Assembly: GCF_023206395.1 (NCBI RefSeq)
Contig: NZ_CP066149.1
Location: forward strand, 620,001-684,000
Reading direction: 5' to 3'
Source: Vibrio sp. ED004
Lineage (GTDB): Bacteria; Pseudomonadota; Gammaproteobacteria; Enterobacterales; Vibrionaceae
DNA: 64,000 bases
Part shown: piece by piece, positions 1 through 7,948 of the stretch
Layout: each line of letters starts with the position of its first letter
How positions within the stretch are numbered: position 1 is the stretch's first letter
Translations under genes and position numbers: made by a program
The notes under the pieces: generated by a model
The model's input: the letters and a program-made list of their open reading frames with translations, nothing else
Told to the model about the DNA's origin: nothing
The model's database searches: none

Positions 1-1412
1 TAACTAAAGCTAATGTTATCAAAGATGATATTTCCTTTAAGTGATGTGTCCGGAGTGAATTTTCCCTGCTCTTGTTCAACGGGTAGGTTGAGCATGTCTC
101 CTAGTTTGTCTACTGCGACTCGGGTTTGGACAAACTGTTGCCATAACTCAATCAGCTTGGCGATTGGTTGTAATACATGATTCACCATCATGTTAAAGGC
201 AATGAGCTGACCTATTGTCATTTCCAGTGACATCACCAGGTTGGCACCAATCCAAATGACGCCAACAGTGGTGACTTTCTGTAGCAAGGTCACGGTTTGT
301 GAAATTTGGTTATTAATAACCTGGGTTTCAAAGCCGGCTTCCACCATATCTTTGGTTTGTGATTCCCAGCGGCGCTGCATCTTTGGCTCGATAGCTAAAC
401 TTTTAAGGGTTTCACTGCTACTTACTGTTTCATTCAAGAAAGCACTATTTACCGCTGAGGTTTGAAATTGATGTTCAATTTTCTCTTGTAAAGGTTTAGT
501 GCTAAAGCAAGCAATTAAGAAATACAAAGGTAGTGTAGCTAATACTAATAGCGTCAGCATAGGTGATAACCAATACATGACCCCAAAAAAGACAAAGGTA
601 AACAATAAATCAACACTTAACGTCAGCATAGAGCCCGTTAGGAAATCACGAATACTGTCTAATTCCTGCACGCGCATGATGATGGCGCCAACTTGACGTT
701 GTTTAAAGTAATTAAGCGGTAAGCCGAGTAAATGACGGAAGAGTTTAATGCCTAAACCAATATCAATTCGGCTTGAGGTGTGAACAAAAATATATTCTCT
801 TAGCCCTTTTAGTATCACCTCAAAGACACCAACAACAACAAGTACGACAACTAAGACATCTAAAGTAGCCAGCGCTTGATGCACCAAAACTTTATCCATA
901 ATGACTTGAAAAAACAGTGGTGTTACCAATGCCAACAACTGGAGCATAAGGGAAAAAACAATGACTTGGCTAAACAATTTGCGATGGCGAATAAACTCAG
1001 GGATGAACCAGCTAACATCAAATCGTAAAGCTGGACCTAGCAGCACAATGACTTCACCTGACCATTCTTGCTCCAGTTCAGCTAATGTAAGCTGGCTAGG
1101 GGCTGAATTATCAGTAAATTGTACGAGTGCATGCTCAGTTGATACTTTCGCTAGCAGGGCAAATTTACCTGACTTCAGTCGGAAGATCAGCGGCAATTGC
1201 TGCGCATTTAATTTTTGATAAGCAACCTGCTTTAATTTAGCCGATACTTTTTGAGCTCGGCTAAATTGTGCGAGCTGCTTTTTAAAAGGAGAGGATGTAT
1301 GCTTGCTATAATCATAATCATCAGCTTGCTCCCCATTAAGTTGCATTAATAATGTTAAGCAACTAAAAGCAGACTCAATATCTCCAACCGCGTATTTATC
1401 TAGCTTCAACAT
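1..1412 (-). CDS. Type I secretion ABC exporter (HlyB/LapB-like), C-terminus outside window
   Basis: Reading leftwards from the ATG at 1412, the frame stays open to the window edge (470 codons). Residues 1 to about 130 resemble the C39-peptidase-like domain of RTX-toxin exporters. The catalytic His position reads GKFALLAKVS, a Lys where active peptidases have His, so this is probably the inactive substrate-binding (CLD) form. Several hydrophobic membrane segments follow (for example VIVFSLMLQLLALVTPLFF), typical of the ABC exporter membrane domain. The last visible residues (GNIIFDNISFSY) are the usual start of the nucleotide-binding domain, so Walker A, signature and Walker B lie beyond the edge. 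Family knowledge: such proteins pair with an HlyD-type adaptor and a TolC pore to export RTX or adhesin proteins; neither partner is visible. The start overlaps the end of an upstream small ORF. Confidence 0.85.
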   Translation of the reverse strand, partial: MLKLDKYAVGDIESAFSCLTLLMQLNGEQADDYDYSKHTSSPFKKQLAQFSRAQKVSAKLKQVAYQKLNAQQLPLIFRLKSGKFALLAKVSTEHALVQFTDNSAPSQLTLAELEQEWSGEVIVLLGPALRFDVSWFIPEFIRHRKLFSQVIVFSLMLQLLALVTPLFFQVIMDKVLVHQALATLDVLVVVLVVVGVFEVILKGLREYIFVHTSSRIDIGLGIKLFRHLLGLPLNYFKQRQVGAIIMRVQELDSIRDFLTGSMLTLSVDLLFTFVFFGVMYWLSPMLTLLVLATLPLYFLIACFSTKPLQEKIEHQFQTSAVNSAFLNETVSSSETLKSLAIEPKMQRRWESQTKDMVEAGFETQVINNQISQTVTLLQKVTTVGVIWIGANLVMSLEMTIGQLIAFNMMVNHVLQPIAKLIELWQQFVQTRVAVDKLGDMLNLPVEQEQGKFTPDTSLKGNIIFDNISFS

Positions 1413-1654
1413 ACATATTCACCGTTAATAACAATCACCGATTGATTATTACTTTTAAAAAACAACCGGCATGCATGAATAGGCATAAATCGGCCAAGAG
1501 TATTAGCTAGAGAAAAACGAATATTCGAGCGGTGAAAAGGTTTAACAGTGGAATTTGTATATACCGTGCTTAGTCTGCTACCACGCCGGCTATTTACTGA
1601 GGGTGTATGCACGGCCTTCAACAGTAATACACATTTATACTTTAAGTTCATCAC
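1406..1654 (-). CDS. Small ORF (82 aa) overlapping the exporter start
   Basis: Hypothetical. It begins MMNLKYKCVLLLKAVH and ends GEYVC. Its TGA stop overlaps the ATG of the exporter gene (ATGTTGA arrangement), a geometry often seen in translational coupling. The exporter has only a weak ribosome site of its own, which fits coupling. The composition (basic, several Ser and Arg, no domain I recognise) could also be a chance frame. AT-rich DNA at about 1670-1750 upstream could hold the promoter of both. Real gene status is uncertain. Confidence 0.3.
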   Translation of the reverse strand: MMNLKYKCVLLLKAVHTPSVNSRRGSRLSTVYTNSTVKPFHRSNIRFSLANTLGRFMPIHACRLFFKSNNQSVIVINGEYVC

Positions 1655-1749
1655 TGACTCCGTTTAATTCAAGTGGAGTGATTATAAAAAATTATGGTTA
1701 ATACAATGTTGGTTAATTGTATGGAAATGTAAGCAAAATCGTTACATTA

Positions 1750-1980
1750 TTAATTGAATAAATGGTCAACTAGAGCCAGGGTGACCGCATGAGTGCCTAG
1801 TTTTTCACCACCCGAGTAAAACCAGCACTTAATACAGCCTCTAGCATTGATGTATTCATCATGCAGCGCTTTTGCTAACCAACAATGCTTAGCTTGGTTA
1901 GCTCTTCTCGGAGCATGTTCAAGCTCATATGACGTAGGCATGATAGGTTCTCTGCACCGTGATCTTTGTATATCTGGCAC
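1750..1980 (-). CDS. Hypothetical small protein (63-76 aa)
   Basis: Not recognised. The frame can start at GTG (1980) or at the internal ATG giving MPTSYELEHAPRRANQ, preceded by a purine-rich GCAGAG. The visible protein is hydrophilic with two Cys in GCIKCWF and a hydrophobic C-terminal end (LALVDHLFN). It lies between the secretion locus and the first IS copy in decayed accessory DNA, so it may be a remnant. An opposite-strand frame over the same bases looks like a shadow. Confidence 0.3.
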   Translation of the reverse strand: MPDIQRSRCREPIMPTSYELEHAPRRANQAKHCWLAKALHDEYINARGCIKCWFYSGGEKLGTHAVTLALVDHLFN

Positions 1981-2197
1981 GCATCTTCATTCTGATCAAA
2001 AAACGTTCACGATCTCACCCTGCTCTCCAATGCGTGCTAACCATTAAACCAGTCGAGTGGTTAATGGATATTCAAAAGCTCTTTTCTGCCCACCAGAATA
2101 TAACTTCAATGTTTACATTTGTTTAATGGGAAATAACGATAGATTCAATAGGTGAAAACGATGGAACGGTTAAGTGTGATTGGGATGAGGTAAAACA
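1981..2197. other. Intergenic spacer before IS copy 1
   Basis: AT-rich accessory DNA with no convincing gene, RNA or terminator. The nine bases left of the IS (ggtaaaaca) do not match those on its right (gggtggatt), so the insertion here has no target duplication. Confidence 0.5.
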
Positions 2198-3248
2198 GGC
2201 TTTGTTGCGTAATTCAATGGAACTAAATCCAGAACCTACGATCTGATCAGCTACCTCCACTCTCTCTCGTAGTCCTATGCCTAAGCCTCGTTACAAAACA
2301 ACCAACTGGAAGCAATACAACCAATCACTCATTAACCGTGTTCTCTGACCTTTTGATTGATGAAGAAGCAATAAGCGGGTGGGCACAAAGCAAACAGAAT
2401 AAGCGCGGGAGGCCGCGTCGGTTCAGTGATTTAGCTATCACGACAGCACTCATGGTCAAACGAGTTTTTCTATGCCATTGAGAGCGCTTCAAGGATTTAT
2501 CGACTCGATATTTAGGCTAGCCCATGTACCGTTAAGTTGTCCGCATTACACCTGCATCAGTCGTAGAGCCAAGCAAGTTGAGGTTTCATTTAAGACTAAA
2601 ACGAGAGGAGCGATACAGCATCTAGCCATTGATGCTACTGGCCTTAAGGTTTATGGCGAAGGTGAATGGAAAGTCAAAAAACACGGTACGGATAGCAAGC
2701 GTAGAGTCTGGCGAAAGCTTCATATTGCCGTCGATACCAACACTCATGAGATCGTTGCCGCCGAGCTAAGTTTATCGACGGTTACAGATGGAGAAGCACT
2801 TCCTTACTTACTGAAACAAACACGCCGAAGTATCCTTGAGGTGTCTGGTGATGGCGCTTACGACACGAGAGCGTGTCACGCTGCTATTAAGATTAAGGGA
2901 GCTATTGCGCTTATTCCCCCAAGAGAAGGGGCAGCCTTCTGGGAGCGTGGTCACCCTCGAAATCTCGCCGTGGGTTGCCAGAAATTATACGGCTCAAATA
3001 AGTATTGGAAAGAGCGGTATGGATACCACAAACGTTCACTCTCAGAAACAGCGATGTATCGAGTTAAACAGTTGCTAGGAGGGAAACTGAGCTTAAGAAA
3101 TTACAATGCCCAGGTGGGTGAAACTTACGCGATGATAAAAGCGTTGAACAAGCTTACTAGGTTAGGTATGCCTAAAACTTGTCGTATTGACTAAGAAATA
3201 CGCGAAACGGGTTGGCTCTATATCTAAATTTAATTACGCAACAAAGCC
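2198..3248 (+). mobile_element. IS5-family (IS903-like) element, copy 1
   Basis: Bounded by perfect 17-bp terminal inverted repeats (ggctttgttgcgtaatt), 1051 bp in all. The ends resemble those of the IS903 group of IS5, which makes 9-bp target duplications. Flanking 9-mers do not match here, so this copy has probably recombined or lost a neighbour. Two more copies of the same element lie at 10090-11143 (inverted) and 14261-15311. Confidence 0.9.
2277..3194 (+). pseudogene. IS5-family transposase, frameshifted (copy 1)
   Basis: Full-length counterpart of the intact 306-aa transposase of copy 2. It starts MPKPRYKTTNWKQYNQ but hits a stop after NRVL. Against copy 3 there are three single-base losses within about 130 bp: GTGG to GTG near 2340, TTGG to TTG near 2354, and one T lost from a run of six near 2468. 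Together they restore the frame, so the distal 240 aa (from MPLRALQGFIDS, 2472) read open with the DDE core (IDATGL, GDGAYDTR). All three changes are homopolymer contractions, so either real decay or base-calling error is possible. Confidence 0.85.
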
Positions 3249-3392
3249 GGGTGGATTTGTTCTACTTGAAGCAAAGTATACTTGTTGGTATTTTTAGATA
3301 AATGTGGCTATATTTATAATCTCAATATATAGAACAATAAGGATATCAAAATCCAACTGTACGATTTTTATTGAGGACTAGGTTTTTGTGAC

Positions 3393-4124
3393 TCAAATAA
3401 GTGGCTGTGGCTTATCAAAAAGATAGCCTTGTGCTAGATCGATGTTCAGTTGCTCCGCCATATCGAGCTGTACGTGCTCCTCAATCCCTTCAGCTAAAAC
3501 AGCGCCACCGTAGTCATGAACCGCTTTGACGACCGCTTTTATTTCATCAACTAGAGTAGGATCAAACGTAAGTCTGCTGATGATTTTGATGCAAAGTTTG
3601 ACTACCTCTGGTTTGACTTCATCGATCAGCGCCAAATCAAAAAATCCGCAGCCAACATCGTCAAGCCAGAACTGATAGCCTTGCTTTCTCAATTGAGCCA
3701 TTCGCTGTTTTATTGGTTGCCAGTCACGTATCGGTAAGTGTTCAGTGAGCTCAATCTTAATTCTTTCAGCCAGTGCGTAGCGGTTTAGTATCTGAAATAC
3801 GGTTTTATCTAACAACAGGTTAGGAGCAAGATTAACGGTGTAACATCCTATAGATGTATGGGCGGCAATGTTTTCAAGATGAACTTCGAGGATGACAATT
3901 TCCAATTGCCTGCTGAGTTGTTGTGATTGAGCAGCGATAAACAACTGATCGGGTCGATGCCACAAGGAGTCTGAAGGACCACGAACTAAAACCTCATGTC
4001 CATAAGTGGTCTGGCGTTTAAGATCTCTAATAGACTGAACATATGAATATAGTGAACGCTCACTTAAGATATCACTCAGTGAAACAGCAGTCCCTGTTTC
4101 AAGTGGTGTTTGGCTTTGGTTCAT
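3393..4124 (-). CDS. EAL-domain cyclic-di-GMP phosphodiesterase
   Basis: A 243-aa stand-alone EAL protein with no membrane segment. The signature is EVLVRG (Glu44) instead of EAL. The other expected metal- and substrate-binding positions are present: Asn in YTVNLAP, Glu in ELTEH, the Asp pair in DDVG, Lys in EVVKL, Glu in AEGIEE and Gln in QGYLFDKP. It is therefore probably active and would hydrolyse c-di-GMP to pGpG. It starts 38 bp after the chemoreceptor stop with a good AAGGAAA ribosome site, so it is the third gene of the nrtS-chemoreceptor-EAL operon. That context suggests the operon links a chemosensory signal to c-di-GMP level; this link is inference. Confidence 0.88.
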   Translation of the reverse strand: MNQSQTPLETGTAVSLSDILSERSLYSYVQSIRDLKRQTTYGHEVLVRGPSDSLWHRPDQLFIAAQSQQLSRQLEIVILEVHLENIAAHTSIGCYTVNLAPNLLLDKTVFQILNRYALAERIKIELTEHLPIRDWQPIKQRMAQLRKQGYQFWLDDVGCGFFDLALIDEVKPEVVKLCIKIISRLTFDPTLVDEIKAVVKAVHDYGGAVLAEGIEEHVQLDMAEQLNIDLAQGYLFDKPQPLI

Positions 4125-4161
4125 GTCGCAATTTTCCTTGTTTGCTTACACGTTATCGGAG

Positions 4162-5091
4162 TTAAGCATTTCTTTTCTGGTCCGTTTTATCATTCAGTTG
4201 CAGATAAGATAAAGAGTTGAGGATCTGTTCCGCGAGTTCATGGTTGTTGCCCGAGAGGCTTATTGATAGCTTGGTGTCTTCAACTAGGGCTTCCATGTTT
4301 TGCTTAACCGTGTTGGAGTCGGACAGTTGAGCCTCAATGGCGTCCATGATGGTTTTAGAAGCTGTTTTACTATCAAGCGACATGTTCATCAAGTTCTTCA
4401 TGTTATGCATGGTGTTTTTGGTTACTTCTGAGCTGAGAATAATGACGTCCTCAACCTCTTTTTGTTTGTTGAAAATGCTGTCTGATATCTTTGAAATCGA
4501 CGCCATTTCAGTGTCGATGTTCTCAGCAGACTGATTCGCCGTGTTCGCAAGTTGACGGACTTCGTCTGCGACTACTGCAAAACCGCGGCCGTGCTCCCCA
4601 GCTCGAGCGGCTTCAATCGCGGCATTAAGCGCCAACAGGTTTGTTTGTGCAGCGATACCTTTAATAGAATCCACCAATTGGGTGACGTTCTTGTTAATCT
4701 CATTCAGTGATTCGAGCAGTTCGCTAAACTGGCAGATCTTTTCTTTGGAAACTAATACTTGCTCTTCCAAAGCCTCCAGCTTGTCGATGGTATTAGCCGC
4801 AGTTTCTGCCGTTTGACTGGAGTATTGATGGCTCTCACAAGACAGCTTGTTAATACTTTCTGACTGCTCGATAAAGTGATTCACTAACTCATAGCTCTGT
4901 TTAATCGACTCAGCACGACTTCGTGACGCTTTATGGACATTGGCCGCATTGACGTAAATTTTCTTCGCATAGTCGGTGGGATCATTCTGTTTGAATAGAG
5001 AGTACTTTTCAGAGACTTTCTTCAGTTCTGTAAGATGGCTAGTATGAACTTCGACAATATCCGATGACGGTTTTTTAAACGAAAATATCAT
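4162..5091 (-). CDS. Soluble methyl-accepting chemotaxis protein
   Basis: A 309-aa chemoreceptor starting [16 protein letters not shown] chose the ATG at 5091 over a longer frame because it sits just after the TAA of the preceding gene, giving close spacing. The conserved hairpin tip ([20 protein letters not shown]) is at about residues 145-164, followed by [16 protein letters not shown], as in all MCP signalling domains. There is no transmembrane segment, HAMP or recognised sensor domain; the first 100 residues are helical and hydrophilic. It must act in the cytoplasm and probably senses through a partner protein. The partner could be the small membrane protein encoded just upstream. Confidence 0.88.
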   Translation of the reverse strand: MIFSFKKPSSDIVEVHTSHLTELKKVSEKYSLFKQNDPTDYAKKIYVNAANVHKASRSRAESIKQSYELVNHFIEQSESINKLSCESHQYSSQTAETAANTIDKLEALEEQVLVSKEKICQFSELLESLNEINKNVTQLVDSIKGIAAQTNLLALNAAIEAARAGEHGRGFAVVADEVRQLANTANQSAENIDTEMASISKISDSIFNKQKEVEDVIILSSEVTKNTMHNMKNLMNMSLDSKTASKTIMDAIEAQLSDSNTVKQNMEALVEDTKLSISLSGNNHELAEQILNSLSYLQLNDKTDQKRNA

Positions 5092-5093
5092 TA

Positions 5094-5339
5094 TTAGACG
5101 GCCTTCTTTCGGGATTGAAGAGTTGCAGAAACGCTGGCTTGGGTAGACACACAAAAGGGTACGCAGTAAGTCATCAAGATCTTAATGATCAGCGTTATGT
5201 CAATGTTGCTGGAGAGCAATTTGTCACCGTGATTAATGAACATAAGAATGGTGCCAACTATGAGAGAAACCTTGAGTGAGCGTTTCAGTATCGTAGGTTC
5301 GCCTGCGGTTTTAATAAACTGAGCTAAAGGCATCTGCAA
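5094..5339 (-). CDS. nrtS: NrtS-like nitrate/nitrite transporter family small membrane protein
   Basis: An 81-aa protein with two hydrophobic segments: [19 protein letters not shown] and [20 protein letters not shown]. The pattern ([18 protein letters not shown]...YCVPFCVS) is that of the NrtS family, associated with nitrate/nitrite transport. It is the first gene of an operon; its TAA stop is followed two bases later by the chemoreceptor ATG. A promoter with a palindrome lies 30-60 bp upstream. Function in this organism is not shown by sequence. Confidence 0.75.
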   Translation of the reverse strand: MQMPLAQFIKTAGEPTILKRSLKVSLIVGTILMFINHGDKLLSSNIDITLIIKILMTYCVPFCVSTQASVSATLQSRKKAV

Positions 5340-5369
5340 CCTCTGTTTAGATGAGTATTGTTTTGGTGA

Positions 5370-5398
5370 ATCATATATATTATTGAACGATTGTTCAA
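5370..5398 (-). promoter_or_regulatory. Promoter with palindromic operator for the nrtS operon
   Basis: On the minus strand TTGAAC (5393-5398) and TATGAT (5370-5375) are separated by exactly 17 bp, a good sigma-70 promoter. The -35 is one arm of a perfect palindrome TTGAACgattGTTCAA (5383-5398). Repressor binding there would block the promoter. The core GAAC-N4-GTTC resembles the Gram-positive SOS box, not the Vibrio LexA or FNR sites; a TetR-type repressor is another option. Confidence 0.6.
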
Positions 5399-5495
5399 AT
5401 TAATAGTGGTGTTCAACTGCAACTTACGTAAGGTTAATTGAGTATATTCAATCGCTAAAAGTTCTATGTGCCTTAGCAGTGTTCTTTCGCATTGA

Positions 5496-5804
5496 GGCTT
5501 TGTTGCGTAATTCGATGTAAGTAAATGTCAATGGCGTTGTTGACTAAATCAGTTGAACCTTTCCTCAATAGTGCGATCTGATCCCATGTAGTCAAAACAT
5601 GGTGATGTTTTGGGTAAATCTAAGAAGAAGATAACGAACTGGAGTGAATATAATGAAGCCTTGTGCAAAAGAGGCTCAGTAACGTTTTGGATTGACGGCT
5701 CTGCCGTTGAAGCATGGCAATGCAAAAGCCACCATGGCAAACGTGGTAGAGGCTTTCAATTTCCTGATACTGCTATTGAAACAGCTTTGATGATTAAAGT
5801 GTAT
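5496..5804 (+). mobile_element. 5' fragment of a second IS5-family element
   Basis: Begins with the same 17-bp terminal repeat (ggctttgttgcgtaatt) as the other IS5 copies and encodes the first about 65 aa of a related transposase (5610: MGKSKKKITNWSEYNEALCK). This sequence differs clearly from copies 1 to 3, so it is a different element of the group. It ends abruptly at the left end of the IS481-family insertion; the rest of the transposase is absent. Confidence 0.8.
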
Positions 5805-5807
5805 TAA
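5610..5807 (+). pseudogene. IS5-family transposase, N-terminal fragment
   Basis: Encodes only the N-terminal helix region (TNWSEYNEALCKRGSVTFWI, then TAIETALMIKVY) of an IS903-group transposase. The frame closes where the IS481 element begins. The DDE catalytic domain is missing, so it cannot be active. Confidence 0.8.
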
Positions 5808-7000
5808 TTCAGACTAGATCTGACACTTCAATTTGAAAAGAAGAGAGTTACCCACTTTGATTAACGGTGCTTAGTCATCAATCAAAGACAATAAGAGGTA
5901 ACTCTCATGCTTCATACTAGCAATCCAATCATCAAACACAAAGCTGGGCTTCTCAATCTTGCAGAAGAGCTTGGTAATGTATCTCGAGCCTGTAAGGTTA
6001 TGGGTGTCTCTCGAGACACGTTTTATCGCTATCAAGAGTTGGTTGAAACTGGCGGTATTGATGCTCTGATTAATCAGAGCAGAAGAACACCAAACTTAAA
6101 GAATCGAGTCGATAGTGAAACTGAACAAGCCGTCCTAAAATACGCCATCGACTTTCCTGCTCATGGGCAAGTTAGAACAAGCAATGAACTACGTAAACTG
6201 GGTGTCTTTATCTCTCCAAGTGTCGTGCGCTCAATCTGGCTCCGCAACGACCTAGAAAACTTCAAAAAACGCCTCATTGCCTTAGAAAAACAAGTTGCTG
6301 AGAACGGTATCATTCTAACGGAAGAGCAAGTCGCAGCTCTCGAGCGCAAGAAGCATGATGATGAAGTTTGTGGTGAGATAGAGACCGCACACCCAGGCTA
6401 TCTAGGCTCTCAAGACACATTCTATGTTGGCAATCTTAAAGGGGTTGGGCGTATCTATCAGCAGACGTTCGTTGATACCTACAGCAAAATAGCTTTCGCA
6501 AAACTCTACACGACAAAAACACCAATCACCGCAGCAGATATGTTGAATGACAAGGTTCTGCCGTTCTTCGAGAATCATGAGCTGCCAATGTTGAGAATCT
6601 TGACAGACCGAGGTACTGAATACTGTGGCCGTGTTGATCAACATGACTATCAACTCTATCTGGCCATCAATGATATCGACCACACAAAAACGAAAGCAAT
6701 GTCACCGCAGACAAATGGTATCTGCGAACGCTTCCACAAGACCATATTGAATGAGTTCTACCAAGTAACATTCAGAAAAAAACTGTATGGCTCGATGGAA
6801 GAGTTGCAGACAGATCTGGACGAATGGATGGACTACTACAACAATCATCGTACCCATCAAGGAAAAATGTGCTGCGGCAGAACGCCAATAGAAACATTAG
6901 AGGATGGGAAATCAATCTGGGCTGAAAAGAATTTAGCCCAGATATAATCTGACAGGCACCGAGTCTAAAAGTGGGTAACTGTCAGATCAGGTCTGAATTA
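5805..7000 (+). mobile_element. IS481-family insertion sequence, complete
   Basis: An element of 1196 bp bounded by imperfect inverted repeats of about 21 bp (taattcagac at the left; its complement gtctgaatta at the right), with sub-terminal gttacccactt repeats inside. It separates an IS5 fragment from an IS110 fragment. I see no clear target duplication (gtat left, gtac right), so deletion has probably occurred at the junction. Confidence 0.82.
5907..6947 (+). CDS. IS481-family transposase
   Basis: A full-length 346-aa transposase. The N-terminus (HKAGLLNLAEELGNVSRACK) is a helix-turn-helix, followed by an rve/DDE integrase core. The catalytic acids are visible as Asp in FVDTYSKIAF, Asp in RILTDRGTEY and Glu in NGICERFHKTIL. 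The C-terminus has the usual YYNNHRTHQGK and GRTPIETL blocks. An AGAGGTAAC ribosome site precedes the ATG. No frameshift is seen, so the element may be mobile. Confidence 0.92.
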   Translation: MLHTSNPIIKHKAGLLNLAEELGNVSRACKVMGVSRDTFYRYQELVETGGIDALINQSRRTPNLKNRVDSETEQAVLKYAIDFPAHGQVRTSNELRKLGVFISPSVVRSIWLRNDLENFKKRLIALEKQVAENGIILTEEQVAALERKKHDDEVCGEIETAHPGYLGSQDTFYVGNLKGVGRIYQQTFVDTYSKIAFAKLYTTKTPITAADMLNDKVLPFFENHELPMLRILTDRGTEYCGRVDQHDYQLYLAINDIDHTKTKAMSPQTNGICERFHKTILNEFYQVTFRKKLYGSMEELQTDLDEWMDYYNNHRTHQGKMCCGRTPIETLEDGKSIWAEKNLAQI

Positions 7001-7285
7001 GTACAAAACCATAGAACGAGTTAATAACTGACGACTGGTTTCAAGAAAATGGAGTCCTTGCTGGTCAATTGTTTTGGGCTTACTGCATTTAAGATCAATT
7101 GGTAATGCGGCATTCGCTACAGCTAACGCATCATTCGCGTCAGTTTTGTGGACCTTCAAGATTGCCTTTAGCTTTCTTTGGGTTAATGATTCGTACATCG
7201 TGACTAAACCGTTCAGCGAAACGTCCCCAATAATGGCAGCTAGCACACCCTTCAACAGCCACAATAGAAGGTGTAGTCGTAGAAG
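7001..7285 (-). pseudogene. IS110-family transposase remnant
   Basis: On the minus strand two frames carry parts of an IS110 N-terminal (DEDD) domain. IVAVEGCASCHYWGRF is in one frame; KVHKTDANDALAVANAALP is in another, so there is a frameshift between them. The right-hand part stops exactly at the IS481 boundary and the left end merges with an IS3 remnant. No recombinase C-terminus is present. Confidence 0.7.
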
Positions 7286-7393
7286 ACAGCAAACGTATAA
7301 AAGTGAAACTAAAAGGCCTGACTCCGATAGAATATCGAACTCAGGCCTTGAAAGCCGCTTAACAAAAATGTCCAACTTTATGGGGTCACTTCA
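7280..7393 (+). pseudogene. IS3-family (IS150-like) 3' end remnant
   Basis: The plus strand reads KRIKVKLKGLTPIEYRTQAL then a stop at 7360-7362, the typical C-terminus of IS3-family OrfB. It is followed by the terminal sequence tgtccaacttta...ggggtcactt (7369-7393), a common IS3 end. Nothing of the upstream transposase is left. Confidence 0.65.
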
Positions 7394-7452
7394 ATGTCAC
7401 TGGCTTAGGCTATTTATCTACATAGCTGCTACCTAAACGAACAGTAATTAAA

Positions 7453-7728
7453 TTATTGCTTTTTACCACCGACTTGAATGTATTCGATACCGATAATACG
7501 ATTGATGATCCCCATAGCAGAGCTTGTATCAGAGTTTGTTGAGCGAATTGTCTCAACCGTTGCTCCTTCTGGCACTAACTCCATTGCACGATCTTGAGTG
7601 TTACCAGGTACTTGGAAACCGATAATATTGAAGCTTTCAGCATGCGCTGTGTAAACCTCATCGTTATGGCTAATACCTGAACAGCCTGCTAGAGAGATAA
7701 CGCCTAAAACACACAATAACTTTTTCAT
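7453..7728 (-). CDS. Small outer-membrane or periplasmic lipoprotein
   Basis: A 91-aa protein with a lipoprotein signal: MKKLLCVLGVISLAGC with lipobox LAGC (Cys16). The mature part contains GATVETIRSTNSDTSSAMG and NRIIGIEYIQVGGKK. This loosely recalls TRL-like small lipoproteins, but I cannot assign a family firmly. It is on the same strand as the broken two-component genes and about 220 bp downstream of them. A role is unknown; the intact frame in a region of pseudogenes suggests it may still be used. Confidence 0.65.
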   Translation of the reverse strand: MKKLLCVLGVISLAGCSGISHNDEVYTAHAESFNIIGFQVPGNTQDRAMELVPEGATVETIRSTNSDTSSAMGIINRIIGIEYIQVGGKKQ

Positions 7729-7948
7729 AAAATACCTTAAGAATAATTGGGAATTTAGATAGTAAGCCTATGGCTTCAACTGCTAACAAAGTACGAATTA
7801 ATAAGTAACGGTTTACTTTGCTACTAATTAGCAGTGCTGTAATGACAAGCCATAAACGACCGTGTCATGATTATCTAGACTCAATAAGTTCATTGGGAGA
7901 CAGCATCTCCCGACCGATGTTGGACATTATTCCAGAGATGTTTTGTAG

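Noticed and set aside
241..1218. Plus-strand small frames over the exporter
   Set aside because: They are antisense to a long, well-conserved ABC exporter frame and show no domain or ribosome site.
1847..2047. Plus-strand 66-aa frame with a signal-like start
   Set aside because: Overlaps the opposite-strand hypothetical ORF; Cys/Ser-rich composition looks like chance.
5383..5398. FNR box at the nrtS operon
   Set aside because: FNR needs TTGAT-N4-ATCAA; here the arms are TTGAAC/GTTCAA with a total length of 16.
7074..7436. Plus-strand 120-aa frame
   Set aside because: It runs across the IS110 remnant on the wrong strand and only incidentally overlaps the IS3 end.
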